Assembly: GCF_024169315.1 (NCBI RefSeq)
Contig: NZ_JALJWR010000001.1
Coordinates: 641,501-705,500, forward strand
Origin: Pseudomonas migulae
Lineage (GTDB): Bacteria > Pseudomonadota > Gammaproteobacteria > Pseudomonadales > Pseudomonadaceae
Reading direction: 5' to 3'
DNA: 64,000 bases
Every line of letters starts with the position of its first letter. Position 1 is the first letter of the stretch. Below the pieces are notes generated by a model that did no database searches, had not been told where the DNA came from, and was given only the letters and a program-made list of their open reading frames with translations. Below, in pieces: positions 53,607 to 62,664 of this stretch. Made by a program: the position numbers and the translations under genes.

Positions 53607-54362
53607 ATGCTCAAAGGTAAAAATGCAGTGGTGACCGGGGGCGGCAGAGGGATTGGCCGAGGCATCACCGAACAACTGCTGGAGGCGGGAGCTTCTGTGT
53701 TGATCGCTCAGCGTCAGGCACTGGACGCCGACTTGCAGAACCATCCGCAGGTCTATTTCGTCGAAGCTGATCTCGCTTCGATGGAGTCACCGAATTTGAT
53801 CGCCCACTTCGCTCAGGAGCAGCTTGGCGGAATCGATGTATTGGTCAACAACGCCGGGTTCATGTTCGAGAAGTCCATCGATGATATGACCGAGCAGGAC
53901 TGGGATCGCATGATGGCTGTCAATCTGCGGGCTCCAGCGTTCTTGTGTAAGGCGTTGGTCCCACAGATGCGTCAGCGAGGCGGTGGCAGCATCATCAACA
54001 TCGGGTCGATCGAAGGGATAGGCGCCAACCCGGAACATGCCGCGTACTGTGCCTCCAAGGCCGGCATCCATGGGCTGACCCGAGCCTTGGCAATCGATCT
54101 CGGCCGCGATGGCATTCGCTGCAACGCCATTGCTCCGGGGTGGATAAACTCCGAGCTGAGTGATGCATACCTCTCTGCTCAAGCGGATCCGCGTGCGGCG
54201 CGCCAGGCACTCCTGCGCCTTCACCCGGTCGGACGTACCGGATTGCCGGCGGATGTGGGCGGGACAGTCGTTTTCCTGGCTTCCGAATCATCGGCCTTCA
54301 TTACCGGACAGGTACTGGTGGTGGATGGGGGGCGCACGGCGAAACTGCCACTGCCGTTTTGA
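53607..54362 (+). CDS. short-chain dehydrogenase/reductase
   Basis: The 251-residue SDR has AVVTGGGRGIGRGITEQLL, DVLVNNAGFMFEKS, Ser in NIGSIEGIGANP and YCASK, and VLVVDGG before the C-terminus. GGAGAG precedes the ATG. It lies 11 bases after the previous SDR gene and is followed by a hairpin. The two SDRs are too different to be a recent duplication and may act on successive or stereoisomeric substrates. Confidence 0.92.
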   Translation: MLKGKNAVVTGGGRGIGRGITEQLLEAGASVLIAQRQALDADLQNHPQVYFVEADLASMESPNLIAHFAQEQLGGIDVLVNNAGFMFEKSIDDMTEQDWDRMMAVNLRAPAFLCKALVPQMRQRGGGSIINIGSIEGIGANPEHAAYCASKAGIHGLTRALAIDLGRDGIRCNAIAPGWINSELSDAYLSAQADPRAARQALLRLHPVGRTGLPADVGGTVVFLASESSAFITGQVLVVDGGRTAKLPLPF

Positions 54363-54383
54363 TCGAATCCGCCCGAGTTGCGA

Positions 54384-54409
54384 CGGAGGGAGGGACTTGC
54401 CCTCCTCCG
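54384..54409. terminator. GC-rich hairpin between convergent genes
   Basis: CGGAG-G-GAGGG and CCCTC-CTCCG form a ten-pair stem with one bulged G, between the stops at 54362 (+) and 54467 (-). No long U-run. Confidence 0.5.
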
Positions 54410-54466
54410 CTGCAAGATTCTTTGGCGGGGTTTAATCCCTGAGCCCATGGCTGTCCGGTTGAATGC

Positions 54467-55381
54467 TCACGCCTTCGCTTTGATCGCATACAGCCCACCG
54501 ATGATCACCAACGCTGCGCCGACAACCACCCAGGTATCCGGTTGCTCGGCAAAAACGATTACACCAATCAACGTGGCGAACACCAGAAGCGCATAGTTGA
54601 AAGGCTGCAAGGTTGAAGCCGTCGCGTATTTCAGTGCTTGAATGAAGAGAATCTGTGCGACGACTCCCGTCAATGCCAGGATCCCCATCAAGAGGCCCTG
54701 GATCGGAGTCGGAGAAACCCATGCAGGCAGCCCCGCAAATGTGACCGTCAGGGCCCCCACACACGCCATGAAGAGCATGTTCGTAGCAAAGGAGTCGTGC
54801 TGGCTGATTCGACGCGTCAGTACGTTGAATACCGCGAACGCCAAAGCAGCCAGCAGCGGGATCAGCGCCGCGAGTTCAAAAACTCCCGCGCCTGGCCGGA
54901 GGATGACCAGTGTGCCGGTGAACCCTATGGCCGCTGCAATCCAGCGCCGCAGACCTATGAACTCCCCAAGCACGGTCCCCGCCAAGGCCAGTGTCATCAG
55001 CGGAAATACGGCATAAAGTGCGTGCATTTCGGCCAGGCCCAAATATCGTAGCCCCACCGCAAACAGCAGGGTTTCACCCACGGCTAACAGCGCTCGAATG
55101 ATTTGCAGCCAAGGGTGCTTACTGCGAAACGTCGCCTGGCCCCTGCCTAGGTAAGCGGCATATCCGAGAGCAAAAACGACAAACACCCAATAACGCACCA
55201 TGACCAGTTGGGCAACCGGGAAGTCTTTGACCAGCACCTTGGTTACGCCGTCCTGGCTGGCGAAAATCAGCATTGAAAGCAGGCAGAGGAAAATCCCGAG
55301 TTGGGGCCTCGCGATCCCGGGATTAGCAGCAGCGGTGGGCGTCGTTAAATGCGCAATATTTTTTGTTCGGTCGCTATTCAA
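54467..55381 (-). CDS. EamA/DMT-family transporter
   Basis: The 304-residue protein has ten hydrophobic helices in two EamA repeats (MLIFASQDGVTKVLVKDFPV in the first; AVFNVLTRRISQHDSFAT in the second). DMT proteins export or import small metabolites. It is the last gene of the dapA-like/ALDH/FAD-oxidase operon, 69 bases downstream of the oxidase gene, and may export or import an intermediate. Confidence 0.9.
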   Translation of the reverse strand: MNSDRTKNIAHLTTPTAAANPGIARPQLGIFLCLLSMLIFASQDGVTKVLVKDFPVAQLVMVRYWVFVVFALGYAAYLGRGQATFRSKHPWLQIIRALLAVGETLLFAVGLRYLGLAEMHALYAVFPLMTLALAGTVLGEFIGLRRWIAAAIGFTGTLVILRPGAGVFELAALIPLLAALAFAVFNVLTRRISQHDSFATNMLFMACVGALTVTFAGLPAWVSPTPIQGLLMGILALTGVVAQILFIQALKYATASTLQPFNYALLVFATLIGVIVFAEQPDTWVVVGAALVIIGGLYAIKAKA

Positions 55382-55450
55382 TCAACCTTTCCTTCGTAGA
55401 ACGTTCCGATCAGACTTTGAAGTCGGTAGATAGCCGACGACTTGAACTTG

Positions 55451-56797
55451 TCAGCCTTCTCGCCCGGCCCAAAACTCATGCCAGCGAATAACCGAACTGA
55501 CGCCCAGTTTCGTTATTATCCTGGGGGGTAGCTTGCTGGGGCCTGGTGCGTGACTGAAGCTATCGAGAAACTCCGAACGCGTACCCGAGGCCAACTCCGC
55601 AGCCATCACACCGGCCAGGGTGCTTTTCACAGTACCCAGTCCGTTTTCGCAGCAAGCCGAGTACAGGTTTTCTTCAATCTCGCCAAATGCAGCGGCGCTG
55701 TTACGACTCAGACACAGGCGGCCGGCCCAACTGAATTCCAACGCAGTGGATTTCAATTCGGGAAAGCGCGCATCCAGGGAGTGTCGCTGTTCTTTGGCCA
55801 CCGCCGCTACCCGCTCTGGAGTGACCTGGATACTCGGGTCATAGGTGAACTTGGTCCGGATGACGATACGCGAGAGACCGTCTGAAGAGATCTTGCGGAC
55901 GGTCGCGCCCATTGGGTCCGCCGGCAACAAGGCCCATTTAGCTTTGCCGGGTACGTCTTTCCTGAGCTCATTATCACTGTACGCGGCGGTCATGGAGGCA
56001 TAAGTGAAGACGTGCAACAGTCGTCCTTGATAATGGCCAAAGTCTTCAATGTGCCCGTTAACCCCCAGGATGACCTTGGGTGCATGCACCGTCCCGTTAT
56101 GAGATCGAGCGCTCCAACCGCTACCCTGCCTGGTCAACTCAACAATCGGAGAGCGTTCGAACAGCGTGATTTTCCCTTCGAGCCCTGCTGCCAGGTCTCT
56201 AATGTATTGCGCGGGTTGAATCATCACGGCGCCGGGCGTGTAGATCCCACCGTGATAATAGGTAGACCCGGTGATTTCGCGCATTTGCGCGGCATCGAAC
56301 ATCTGGAACTTCTCGCCAATGCGTTCAAGGGATTGAGCGTAATTGACGTTCAGTTTCAATCCCCGCTCAGTGGCGGCCGCGTTGATCTTCCCGGAAGGGT
56401 CGAACGTGTCGGCAGACATGCCGTACTCCCGCGCAGCGGCAGCGGCAAAAGCAATCGCAAAGCGGTTCTGCGCAATTTCCAGCGCCGTTGCAGACTCACT
56501 CGCCACCGAGTATTCCCCGGACGACAGACTGTGCGGCACATCGATCATGAAACCAGAGTTTCTGCCCGCCGGCCCCTTGGCGACTTCATGAGCATCGACC
56601 ACGACAATGCTGTCACCGGGGTGCAGCTGTGAAAGTCTGCGAGCGGCGGACAGGCCGGCAAAACCGGCCCCGATAATCAGCCAGTCCGCCGTCACGTTTC
56701 CATCAAGCATGCGGACAGGCGCAGTGCGTTCGGAAATCGCCTCCCAACCTGAAACCCCGGTATCTACCGGCAGGCGCTTGATGGTATGGGTGCTCAT
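55451..56797 (-). CDS. FAD-dependent oxidoreductase (DAO/PuuB-like)
   Basis: The 448-residue protein has the FAD motif LIIGAGFAGLSAARRL (residues 41-56), GRNSGFMIDVPH after it, and a C-terminal LYSACCENGLGTVKSTLAG, as in gamma-glutamylputrescine oxidases and other amine oxidases of the DAO family. Such enzymes oxidise secondary or primary amines to imines with oxygen or a quinone. Its ATG overlaps the ALDH stop by four bases. In a hydroxyproline-betaine scheme it would oxidise cis-4-hydroxy-D-proline; in a polyamine-like scheme it would feed the aldehyde dehydrogenase. The sequence alone does not decide. Confidence 0.88.
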   Translation of the reverse strand: MSTHTIKRLPVDTGVSGWEAISERTAPVRMLDGNVTADWLIIGAGFAGLSAARRLSQLHPGDSIVVVDAHEVAKGPAGRNSGFMIDVPHSLSSGEYSVASESATALEIAQNRFAIAFAAAAAREYGMSADTFDPSGKINAAATERGLKLNVNYAQSLERIGEKFQMFDAAQMREITGSTYYHGGIYTPGAVMIQPAQYIRDLAAGLEGKITLFERSPIVELTRQGSGWSARSHNGTVHAPKVILGVNGHIEDFGHYQGRLLHVFTYASMTAAYSDNELRKDVPGKAKWALLPADPMGATVRKISSDGLSRIVIRTKFTYDPSIQVTPERVAAVAKEQRHSLDARFPELKSTALEFSWAGRLCLSRNSAAAFGEIEENLYSACCENGLGTVKSTLAGVMAAELASGTRSEFLDSFSHAPGPSKLPPRIITKLGVSSVIRWHEFWAGREG

Positions 56798-58311
56798 TTT
56801 TCGGTCTCTTCATCCGACCGATCAGACACATCGATCCAGATGGTTTTGATTTCGGTGTACTGGTCATGGGCGAAAATGGATTTGTCCCGACCGCCGAAGC
56901 CCGACTCCTTGTAGCCACCGAAGGGTGTCGATGCGTCGCCCTCACCAAAGCAGTTCACGGTGACGATGCCCGCGCGAATTTCCCGCGACAACTTGATTGC
57001 CCGCCGCAGGCTGCCGGTATATACCGAGGCCGCGAGTCCGTAGACCGTGTCATTGGCCAGGGCAATGGCTTCGGAGATCGTGTTGAAGGTGGTGACCGAG
57101 AGAATCGGGCCGAAGATCTCTTCCTGGAACAGCCGGTTGTCTCGACCGACACCGTCAATCACCGTCGGCTCTACAAAGGCGCCGTCTTTGGTCGCGCCAC
57201 CGTAAACCACTTCAAGCTTTCCGGCGGCGGCGTGCTCAAGGTACGACTTCACTTTGGCAAAATGCTCAGGGCTGACCAGCGACCCTACGCGGTTTTCCGG
57301 ATCGAGTGGATCGCCCATTTTCCATTCGCGGATGTAGGCGCCCATGCGCTTCAGCAGCTCGTCCTTAACCGATGCATGGACGATCAGACGAGAAGTTGCG
57401 GAGCAGTTTTCGCCCATGTTCCAGAACGCGCCATTGACCACGTGCTGAGCGACGAGATCCAGGTCTTGGGCATCGTCCATCACCACGGCCGGATTTTTTC
57501 CGCCGCACTCGAGGACGATGCGTTTCAGGTTCGAATCGGCGGCGTAATGCAGGAAACGACGGCCGGTCGCGGTGGAGCCGGTGAAGCTGACCATGTCGAC
57601 ATCGTTATGCAAACCAATCGGTTCACCGACGTCCTTGCCCGTGCCGGTGACAATGTTGAGTACGCCGGCAGGTACGCCGGCTTCGAACGCCAGCTGCGCG
57701 ACACGCAACGTGGTCAGCGAGGTTTGCTCAGCAGGTTTGACGATGACCGAACAGCCTGCAGCGAGCGCCGGGCCGATTTTCCAGGCCAGCATCAGCAGCG
57801 GGAAGTTCCAGGGCAATACGCAGCCCACCACGCCGATTGGCTCCCGAACTACCATGGTCAGCGCGTCGCTGCCCACCGGAGCGGTGTTGTCGTAAATCTT
57901 GTCAATCAGTTCTGCGTGCCAGCGGATCGTGTGGATGGTGTCCGGGATGTCGACCAACTGGCATTCACTGACCGGTTTGCCGCTATCGAGGCTTTCGAGG
58001 ACGGCCAGTTCATGTTGATGGCTTTCAAGCAGGTTTGCGAATTTCAACAGGACCGCTTTGCGCTCCCGCGGAGAAACGGATCTCCAGCGCCCATCCTCAA
58101 AGGCCTCCTTGGCATTGCTCACCGCGAAGTCGACATCCTCGGACGAACACGCTGCGACGTCGGTCAAAAAGTCACCGGTCGCCGGGTTGTTCGTGGCGAA
58201 GGTTTTGCCAGAGATCGCAGGCTTGAATGCGCCATTGATGAACGCCTTGGACGGCAACGCAATGTCTTTGGCCAGCGCGGCATATTCGGCCTTGCTCAGA
58301 AGATCACCCAT
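56794..58311 (-). CDS. aldehyde dehydrogenase (PuuC-like)
   Basis: The 505-residue NAD(P)-dependent enzyme has all catalytic residues: Asn169 in LPWNF, Lys192 in VKPAEQ, Glu268 in LECGGKNP and Cys303 in NMGENCSA. It resembles gamma-glutamyl-aminobutyraldehyde and betaine-aldehyde dehydrogenases. It overlaps the dapA-like gene by eight bases and the FAD oxidase gene by four, so three enzymes are translationally coupled. A 494-codon open frame opposite it is a shadow. Confidence 0.93.
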   Translation of the reverse strand: MGDLLSKAEYAALAKDIALPSKAFINGAFKPAISGKTFATNNPATGDFLTDVAACSSEDVDFAVSNAKEAFEDGRWRSVSPRERKAVLLKFANLLESHQHELAVLESLDSGKPVSECQLVDIPDTIHTIRWHAELIDKIYDNTAPVGSDALTMVVREPIGVVGCVLPWNFPLLMLAWKIGPALAAGCSVIVKPAEQTSLTTLRVAQLAFEAGVPAGVLNIVTGTGKDVGEPIGLHNDVDMVSFTGSTATGRRFLHYAADSNLKRIVLECGGKNPAVVMDDAQDLDLVAQHVVNGAFWNMGENCSATSRLIVHASVKDELLKRMGAYIREWKMGDPLDPENRVGSLVSPEHFAKVKSYLEHAAAGKLEVVYGGATKDGAFVEPTVIDGVGRDNRLFQEEIFGPILSVTTFNTISEAIALANDTVYGLAASVYTGSLRRAIKLSREIRAGIVTVNCFGEGDASTPFGGYKESGFGGRDKSIFAHDQYTEIKTIWIDVSDRSDEETEK

Positions 58312-59215
58312 GGCTGGCTCCCGAAGAAATATTGGCTACGTTACGTTTGAGTTCAGTAATGACCGACGCGAAGCTCTGCTTTTCGTCCGCTTCCAGTGGC
58401 TGCAATGGCAGGCGCACGTTACCGACGTTCAATCCGGCAACTTCGCAGCCGTACTTGATCGACTGCACGAACTTGCCACCGTCCAGGGCATTCATCAGCG
58501 GCATCATTGCCGACATGATTTGACGGCTTTTATCGAAGTTCTTTTCGATCACGCAGGCTTCATACAGCGCAACGTGTTCCCTGGGCAGGAAGTTGGAACC
58601 TGCGCACACCCAACTGCGGGCGCCCCAGGCAAAAAACTCGAGGGCCTGGTCGTCCCATCCGCAGGACAAGGCGATGTTGGGGAACTGCCGGGCCAGCATA
58701 TGCACCTGACCCATGTCGCCGGAACTTTCCTTGATGGCGACGACGTTTTTCGATTGGCTGACACGCGTGAAATATTCTTCGTCCATCGAAACGCACATGC
58801 GCCCCGGATAGTTGTAAAGCATGATCGGCAGGTCGGCGGCGCGATCAATCGTCAATGCGTGGATCGCGTTTTCCTGGGAGGTCGGCAGCGCATACGGCGG
58901 GCTGGTGACGAGAATGGCGTCCGCTTTGATCGATTTGGCATCCTTGGCGTACTGAACCGCATCTTCGGTGCGAATCGCCCCGGTACTGACGATCAGTTGC
59001 ACCCGTGTGCCGATCACATCTTTGGCGTAGGCTGCCAACTCGGTGCGTTCTTCCGCAGTCTGCGCATAATACTCGCCGGTCGACCCACCGATAATAATGC
59101 CATGCACCTTCGCCTCGATCAGCGACTCCAAAACTTCCGAGTACACGTTCCAGTCAATCTCCCCATCAGAGTTATAAGGAGTTACTGCTGGCGTATAGAT
59201 ACCTTCAAATTTCAA
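58304..59215 (-). CDS. dihydrodipicolinate synthase-family lyase/deaminase
   Basis: The 303-residue Schiff-base (beta/alpha)8 enzyme has the substrate loop GGSTGE (43-48), Tyr134 in LYNYPGRM and the catalytic Lys162 in AIKESSGD. The family includes DapA, N-acetylneuraminate lyase, KDG aldolase/dehydratase and the pyrroline-4-hydroxy-2-carboxylate deaminase of hydroxyproline catabolism. It is first in an operon with the ALDH and FAD oxidase genes, the same enzyme trio that converts cis-4-hydroxy-D-proline to 2-oxoglutarate, which favours the deaminase reading. Confidence 0.9.
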   Translation of the reverse strand: MKFEGIYTPAVTPYNSDGEIDWNVYSEVLESLIEAKVHGIIIGGSTGEYYAQTAEERTELAAYAKDVIGTRVQLIVSTGAIRTEDAVQYAKDAKSIKADAILVTSPPYALPTSQENAIHALTIDRAADLPIMLYNYPGRMCVSMDEEYFTRVSQSKNVVAIKESSGDMGQVHMLARQFPNIALSCGWDDQALEFFAWGARSWVCAGSNFLPREHVALYEACVIEKNFDKSRQIMSAMMPLMNALDGGKFVQSIKYGCEVAGLNVGNVRLPLQPLEADEKQSFASVITELKRNVANISSGASHG

Positions 59216-59928
59216 GATAAATGCTCCGAATGCGAGTTAGGTAGGAGATCAACGAACGCGTCAGCTTTGATGCCTTGAGGCGCGACAAGAATCTTCATGT
59301 TTTCACGGGACGGTTCCCCCTGCTCAAACACGAGATCAATTGCGGCACTTTGCTTAACTGTTGAATCCAGACTGGCATGGGCCAAGAAGTCGGTCAATAG
59401 AGTGTATTTCCCGCATATACATTTTCAGATGGATGCTTCACACACCCTTGAAAATATCTTTTCCTTTGTTTTCAATAGTTTGAAATTTCCTTGCCGATGC
59501 CAAGACGTCAATCGATAACATTTGATTATGCATTGATAAGAGTAAATGTTTCTTGTTGATGCATGATTGCCGTCGTAGCCTTACAACAGCGATATTCTAC
59601 TGACGAATTGGAAAATAGAATTTCTCGTACATTCGTTCCATTAGTTGGAAACTGTTTGTTCGGGGTCGAATAAGGTGCTGTAGCAACATTGTCTGCCTTA
59701 ATAAGGACTCGAACGAAATGAGTGCACGGATGGCACCACCATCCAAGAAGGCACATTTTGCGTAAGACGCTTCCTGGACGTGGCAAAACGTTCCGGTTCG
59801 CGGATAGAAGCAGCACGGTTTGATGGGCTTGCATCCACAGGCGGTACTGCGAACTCAAGACCGTTTGGCCTCATCTCGCTGAGCAGGCTGAATGTGTCGC
59901 CCCCTTGGTATTTTGGAGTGTGTTGACC
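59216..59928. other. 713-base divergent region between the dapA-like and Rieske genes
   Basis: It is A+T-richer than its surroundings. Short frames at 59212-59397 and 59526-59858 (minus) have TTG or unconvincing starts and no recognised family, so I do not call them. The region must hold the promoters of two catabolic operons and possibly sites for the LysR or TetR regulators. Confidence 0.5.
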
Positions 59929-61164
59929 GTGAGCACTAAATCGGCAGTTTCAAATCTAATCGCGCAGCGCAAGCCTGACCACGCGCTGCCAGGTGCCCTT
60001 TATAGCGATCCCGACGTTTACAGGCAGGATCTGGAACAGATCTGGCACAAAAGCTGGATCTTCGCAGGGCACACATTTGAGCTGGAGAAGTCGGGTCAAT
60101 ACCTGTCGCTGCAAATCGGCGATTACCCTGTCGCTATCGTGCGCGGCGCAGACAAGCAGATTCGTGCCTTCCACAATGCCTGTCGCCATCGCGGTTCCAA
60201 GGTGTGCCCGGAAGCCAGCGGCAAGGTCGCCAAGCTGGTGTGCCCTTACCACAAATGGACATTCGAACTGGATGGTCGCCTGCTGTTCGCCGGGAACATG
60301 GCGGACGATTTCGACAAGTCTCAGCATGGGTTGAAGCCCGTGCACTGTGAGGTGGTCGAAACGTATATCTACGTGTGCGTGGCAGATATCGCCCCAGACT
60401 TTTCGTCGTTCAGAAAATCCGTCACCCCTTTCGTTGCGCCGCATAACCTGGACGACTGCAAAGTCGCGTTTGAGTCGAACATCATCGAGAAAGGCAACTG
60501 GAAACTGGTTTTCGAGAACAACCGCGAGTGCTACCACTGCGATTTTACTCACCCGGAACTGATGCACTCATTCGTGGACAACCCATCAGTGGGCGGCGCC
60601 GGAGGCGATGAAGATCTCGAACTCAAAGAGCATTGGGATCGCTGCGAGGCGGCAGGTTTGCCTAGCCGATTGGTCATGGATGATGACGGTCGTTTCCGTA
60701 TGACGCGCATCCCCCTGTTTTCCGGGGCCGTCAGCTACACCATGGATGGCAAGCCTGCGGTTGCCGGTCGCTTGGATACAACCGGTGAAGCCAACATCGG
60801 TGCGCTGCTTTACTTCAACTATCCATCCACCTGGAACCACTTTCTGGGCGATCACGCGCTGAGCTTCCGCGTTCTGCCCATCGGTCCAGGCGAGACGATG
60901 GTAACTACAAAATGGCTCGTCAAGAAAGACGCGCAGGAAGGTGTCGACTACGACATCGATCGCCTGACCAAGGTTTGGCTAGCAACCAATGACCAGGACC
61001 GCACTTTGGTTGAGGGCGCACAGGTGGGTGTCAGCTCTCCAGCTTTCGAGCCAGGCCCTTTGTCGGTGGCCAGCGAAATCGGTGTGTGCCAGTTTGATGA
61101 CTGGTACTGCAAAACGATGCTTGAGCAGCTCAATGACACGATCCCGTTAAGATCTGTCGGCTAA
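59929..61164 (+). CDS. Rieske-type betaine demethylase-like oxygenase
   Basis: The 411-residue protein has the Rieske cluster ligands C85, H87, C105 and H108 (NACRHRGSKV; LVCPYHKW) and a mononuclear iron site in FENNRECYHCDFTHPE (H203, H208). This is the GbcA/Stc2 type that N-demethylates glycine betaine or stachydrine. The start is GTG 59929 with GGAG ten bases upstream; the frame is open earlier. No reductase partner follows; it may be encoded outside the window. The gene faces the dapA-like operon across a 713-base gap. Confidence 0.93.
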   Translation: MSTKSAVSNLIAQRKPDHALPGALYSDPDVYRQDLEQIWHKSWIFAGHTFELEKSGQYLSLQIGDYPVAIVRGADKQIRAFHNACRHRGSKVCPEASGKVAKLVCPYHKWTFELDGRLLFAGNMADDFDKSQHGLKPVHCEVVETYIYVCVADIAPDFSSFRKSVTPFVAPHNLDDCKVAFESNIIEKGNWKLVFENNRECYHCDFTHPELMHSFVDNPSVGGAGGDEDLELKEHWDRCEAAGLPSRLVMDDDGRFRMTRIPLFSGAVSYTMDGKPAVAGRLDTTGEANIGALLYFNYPSTWNHFLGDHALSFRVLPIGPGETMVTTKWLVKKDAQEGVDYDIDRLTKVWLATNDQDRTLVEGAQVGVSSPAFEPGPLSVASEIGVCQFDDWYCKTMLEQLNDTIPLRSVG

Positions 61165-61175
61165 GTGCAGCACTG

Positions 61176-61208
61176 CCGGTGGTGAGAACCACGAATGATC
61201 ACCACCGG
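61176..61208. terminator. perfect ten-pair hairpin between convergent genes
   Basis: CCGGTGGTGA (61176-61185) pairs exactly with TCACCACCGG (61199-61208), loop of 13, between the stops at 61164 (+) and 61263 (-). It is a strong terminator candidate although the U-run is short. Confidence 0.7.
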
Positions 61209-61262
61209 TATCTTGATTCACACCTTCAATCCCCTTGTTCGTGTTCCATTCTTCCAGGCGGC

Positions 61263-62216
61263 TCAGGAGAACTGGGCCAGAATCCAGTCGCGTAGCCGGC
61301 AACAGGCGTCGTCATTGATCCGGTCTTCACGAAATGTCAGATAGTGCTGACTTTCATGGAGAACCACTTCCTCTTCGATCGGCCGAATCAGCGTGCCGTT
61401 TTCAACCAGGGTTGCAACCAGGTGATTCCATCCGAGGGCTACGCCCTGATGGGTCAGTACCATGCTGATGACCAGGTTGTAGTCGTTGGCGTTGAAAACG
61501 TGAGGGCTGTCGTGGGGGCGTTTTTCGATATCAACATCGTGATAAGCCAGCCAAACGCCCCAATCAACGTGCTCCGCCACCTGGGATCTGCCATAGGGGC
61601 TTAGGTTAAGCAAAACCCCGTCGCGTAATCCTTCCAGGCTGGACAGCTCAGGGTGCTCCTCTTTGTAACGAGGTGTGCACACCGGATAGATGACGTCGTG
61701 AAACAACGGATAACTGCGGTAGCCATCCTGAATCCTGGCCATTTTGGTGATGAAGATGTCTGGAGTGACACCCGGTTCCATCGACAGGAAGTTTTGAGTG
61801 GTGACCAGATTGAGGTCGATGTCTGTGTTCCTGGTAAAAAAACCCGGCAACTTCGCTGCGAGCCAGAGGGCTGAGAACGCGGGAGAACAGCAAAGTGTCA
61901 ACGTGCGCTTGCCTGCATTGTTGGTGCGAATGCGCTCCGCCGCCTGGGAAATGTTGACGAAAGATAATTGTGCCGCATCAAAAAAGATCGATCCGGCTTC
62001 CGTCAACTCGACTGCTCGCCCCACCCTCTTGAAGAGATCCACCCCAAGGTACGTTTCAAGCTCCCGAATCTGACGACTGATTGCCGCTTGCGTAACGCAC
62101 AGCGCTTCAGCCGCACGCGTAAAGCTTTGGTATTTGGCAGCGGCTACGAATGACTTCACTGCTTTCAGGGACGGCATTTTCAGCAGCGTCATGTCTGGAT
62201 CGATGTGCTTAACCAT
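61263..62216 (-). CDS. LysR-family transcriptional regulator (GcvA-like)
   Basis: The 317-residue protein begins with the GcvA-type winged helix MPSLKAVKSFVAAAKYQSFT, ALCVTQAAISRQIRELETYL, LFKRVGRAVELTEAG. The effector domain follows. It is convergent with the Rieske gene and divergent from the ABC transporter, so it is the likely inducer-responsive activator of betaine uptake and demethylation. Confidence 0.92.
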   Translation of the reverse strand: MVKHIDPDMTLLKMPSLKAVKSFVAAAKYQSFTRAAEALCVTQAAISRQIRELETYLGVDLFKRVGRAVELTEAGSIFFDAAQLSFVNISQAAERIRTNNAGKRTLTLCCSPAFSALWLAAKLPGFFTRNTDIDLNLVTTQNFLSMEPGVTPDIFITKMARIQDGYRSYPLFHDVIYPVCTPRYKEEHPELSSLEGLRDGVLLNLSPYGRSQVAEHVDWGVWLAYHDVDIEKRPHDSPHVFNANDYNLVISMVLTHQGVALGWNHLVATLVENGTLIRPIEEEVVLHESQHYLTFREDRINDDACCRLRDWILAQFS

Positions 62217-62547
62217 AACCTAGAGTATTGAATATCCGGTTCGGGGCCGTTTGGAGGGCCGTTAGCGATGAGATCGGCGAGAAGGTTCCACCTAGAGCCT
62301 ACGCCGGAGCGTAGCTGAAACAGAGGGTCTAAGACAGGGCCAGCAGTAGTCGCCTTCGCAAACAGCACTTTCGTAGTCGCAAATTGACACGATTCATTTA
62401 TTGATAACATGACGTTATTGATTGGCGGGAAGAAATGTTGTTAGACGCTGACTCTATAAGGTAATAACTTGGGTCTCAAGGCAGCGATTAATACAGCGCC
62501 GATAAAACAAGAATAATAAACATCACATAATAAAGAGGATGGTCACA
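62217..62547. other. 331-base divergent region upstream of the ABC transporter
   Basis: It holds promoters for the LysR gene and for the transporter, and ends at a short ORF. A+T content rises toward 62460-62540. No clear palindrome was recognised. Confidence 0.4.
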
Positions 62548-62607
62548 ATGACTAACTCGCAACCTTTCTCCCAGCTTGACTGCCCCCATAAGCACCGTCT
62601 TCACTGA
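62548..62607 (+). CDS. 19-residue leader-like peptide ORF
   Basis: The ORF encodes MTNSQPFSQLDCPHKHRLH. GAGGA lies about ten bases before its ATG. It ends 57 bases before the ABC ATPase gene. A leader peptide is possible; chance is not excluded. Confidence 0.3.
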   Translation: MTNSQPFSQLDCPHKHRLH

Positions 62608-62664
62608 TCAAGATACGTATATCCAAATTCTTGATCTTACGTCGTATTTGCAGCAGGAGGGGTT

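Noticed and set aside
56866..58350. 494-codon open frame on the plus strand
   Set aside because: It lies entirely opposite the aldehyde dehydrogenase gene, which has all family motifs. The long antisense frame is a result of G+C-rich codon use.
59212..59397. 61-codon minus-strand frame overlapping the dapA-like start by four bases
   Set aside because: TTG start without Shine-Dalgarno and no family. A vague likeness of MKILVAPQGIK to glycerate kinase N-termini is too short to use.
59526..59858. 110-codon minus-strand frame in the divergent gap
   Set aside because: No ribosome site and no recognised family. The composition looks non-coding.
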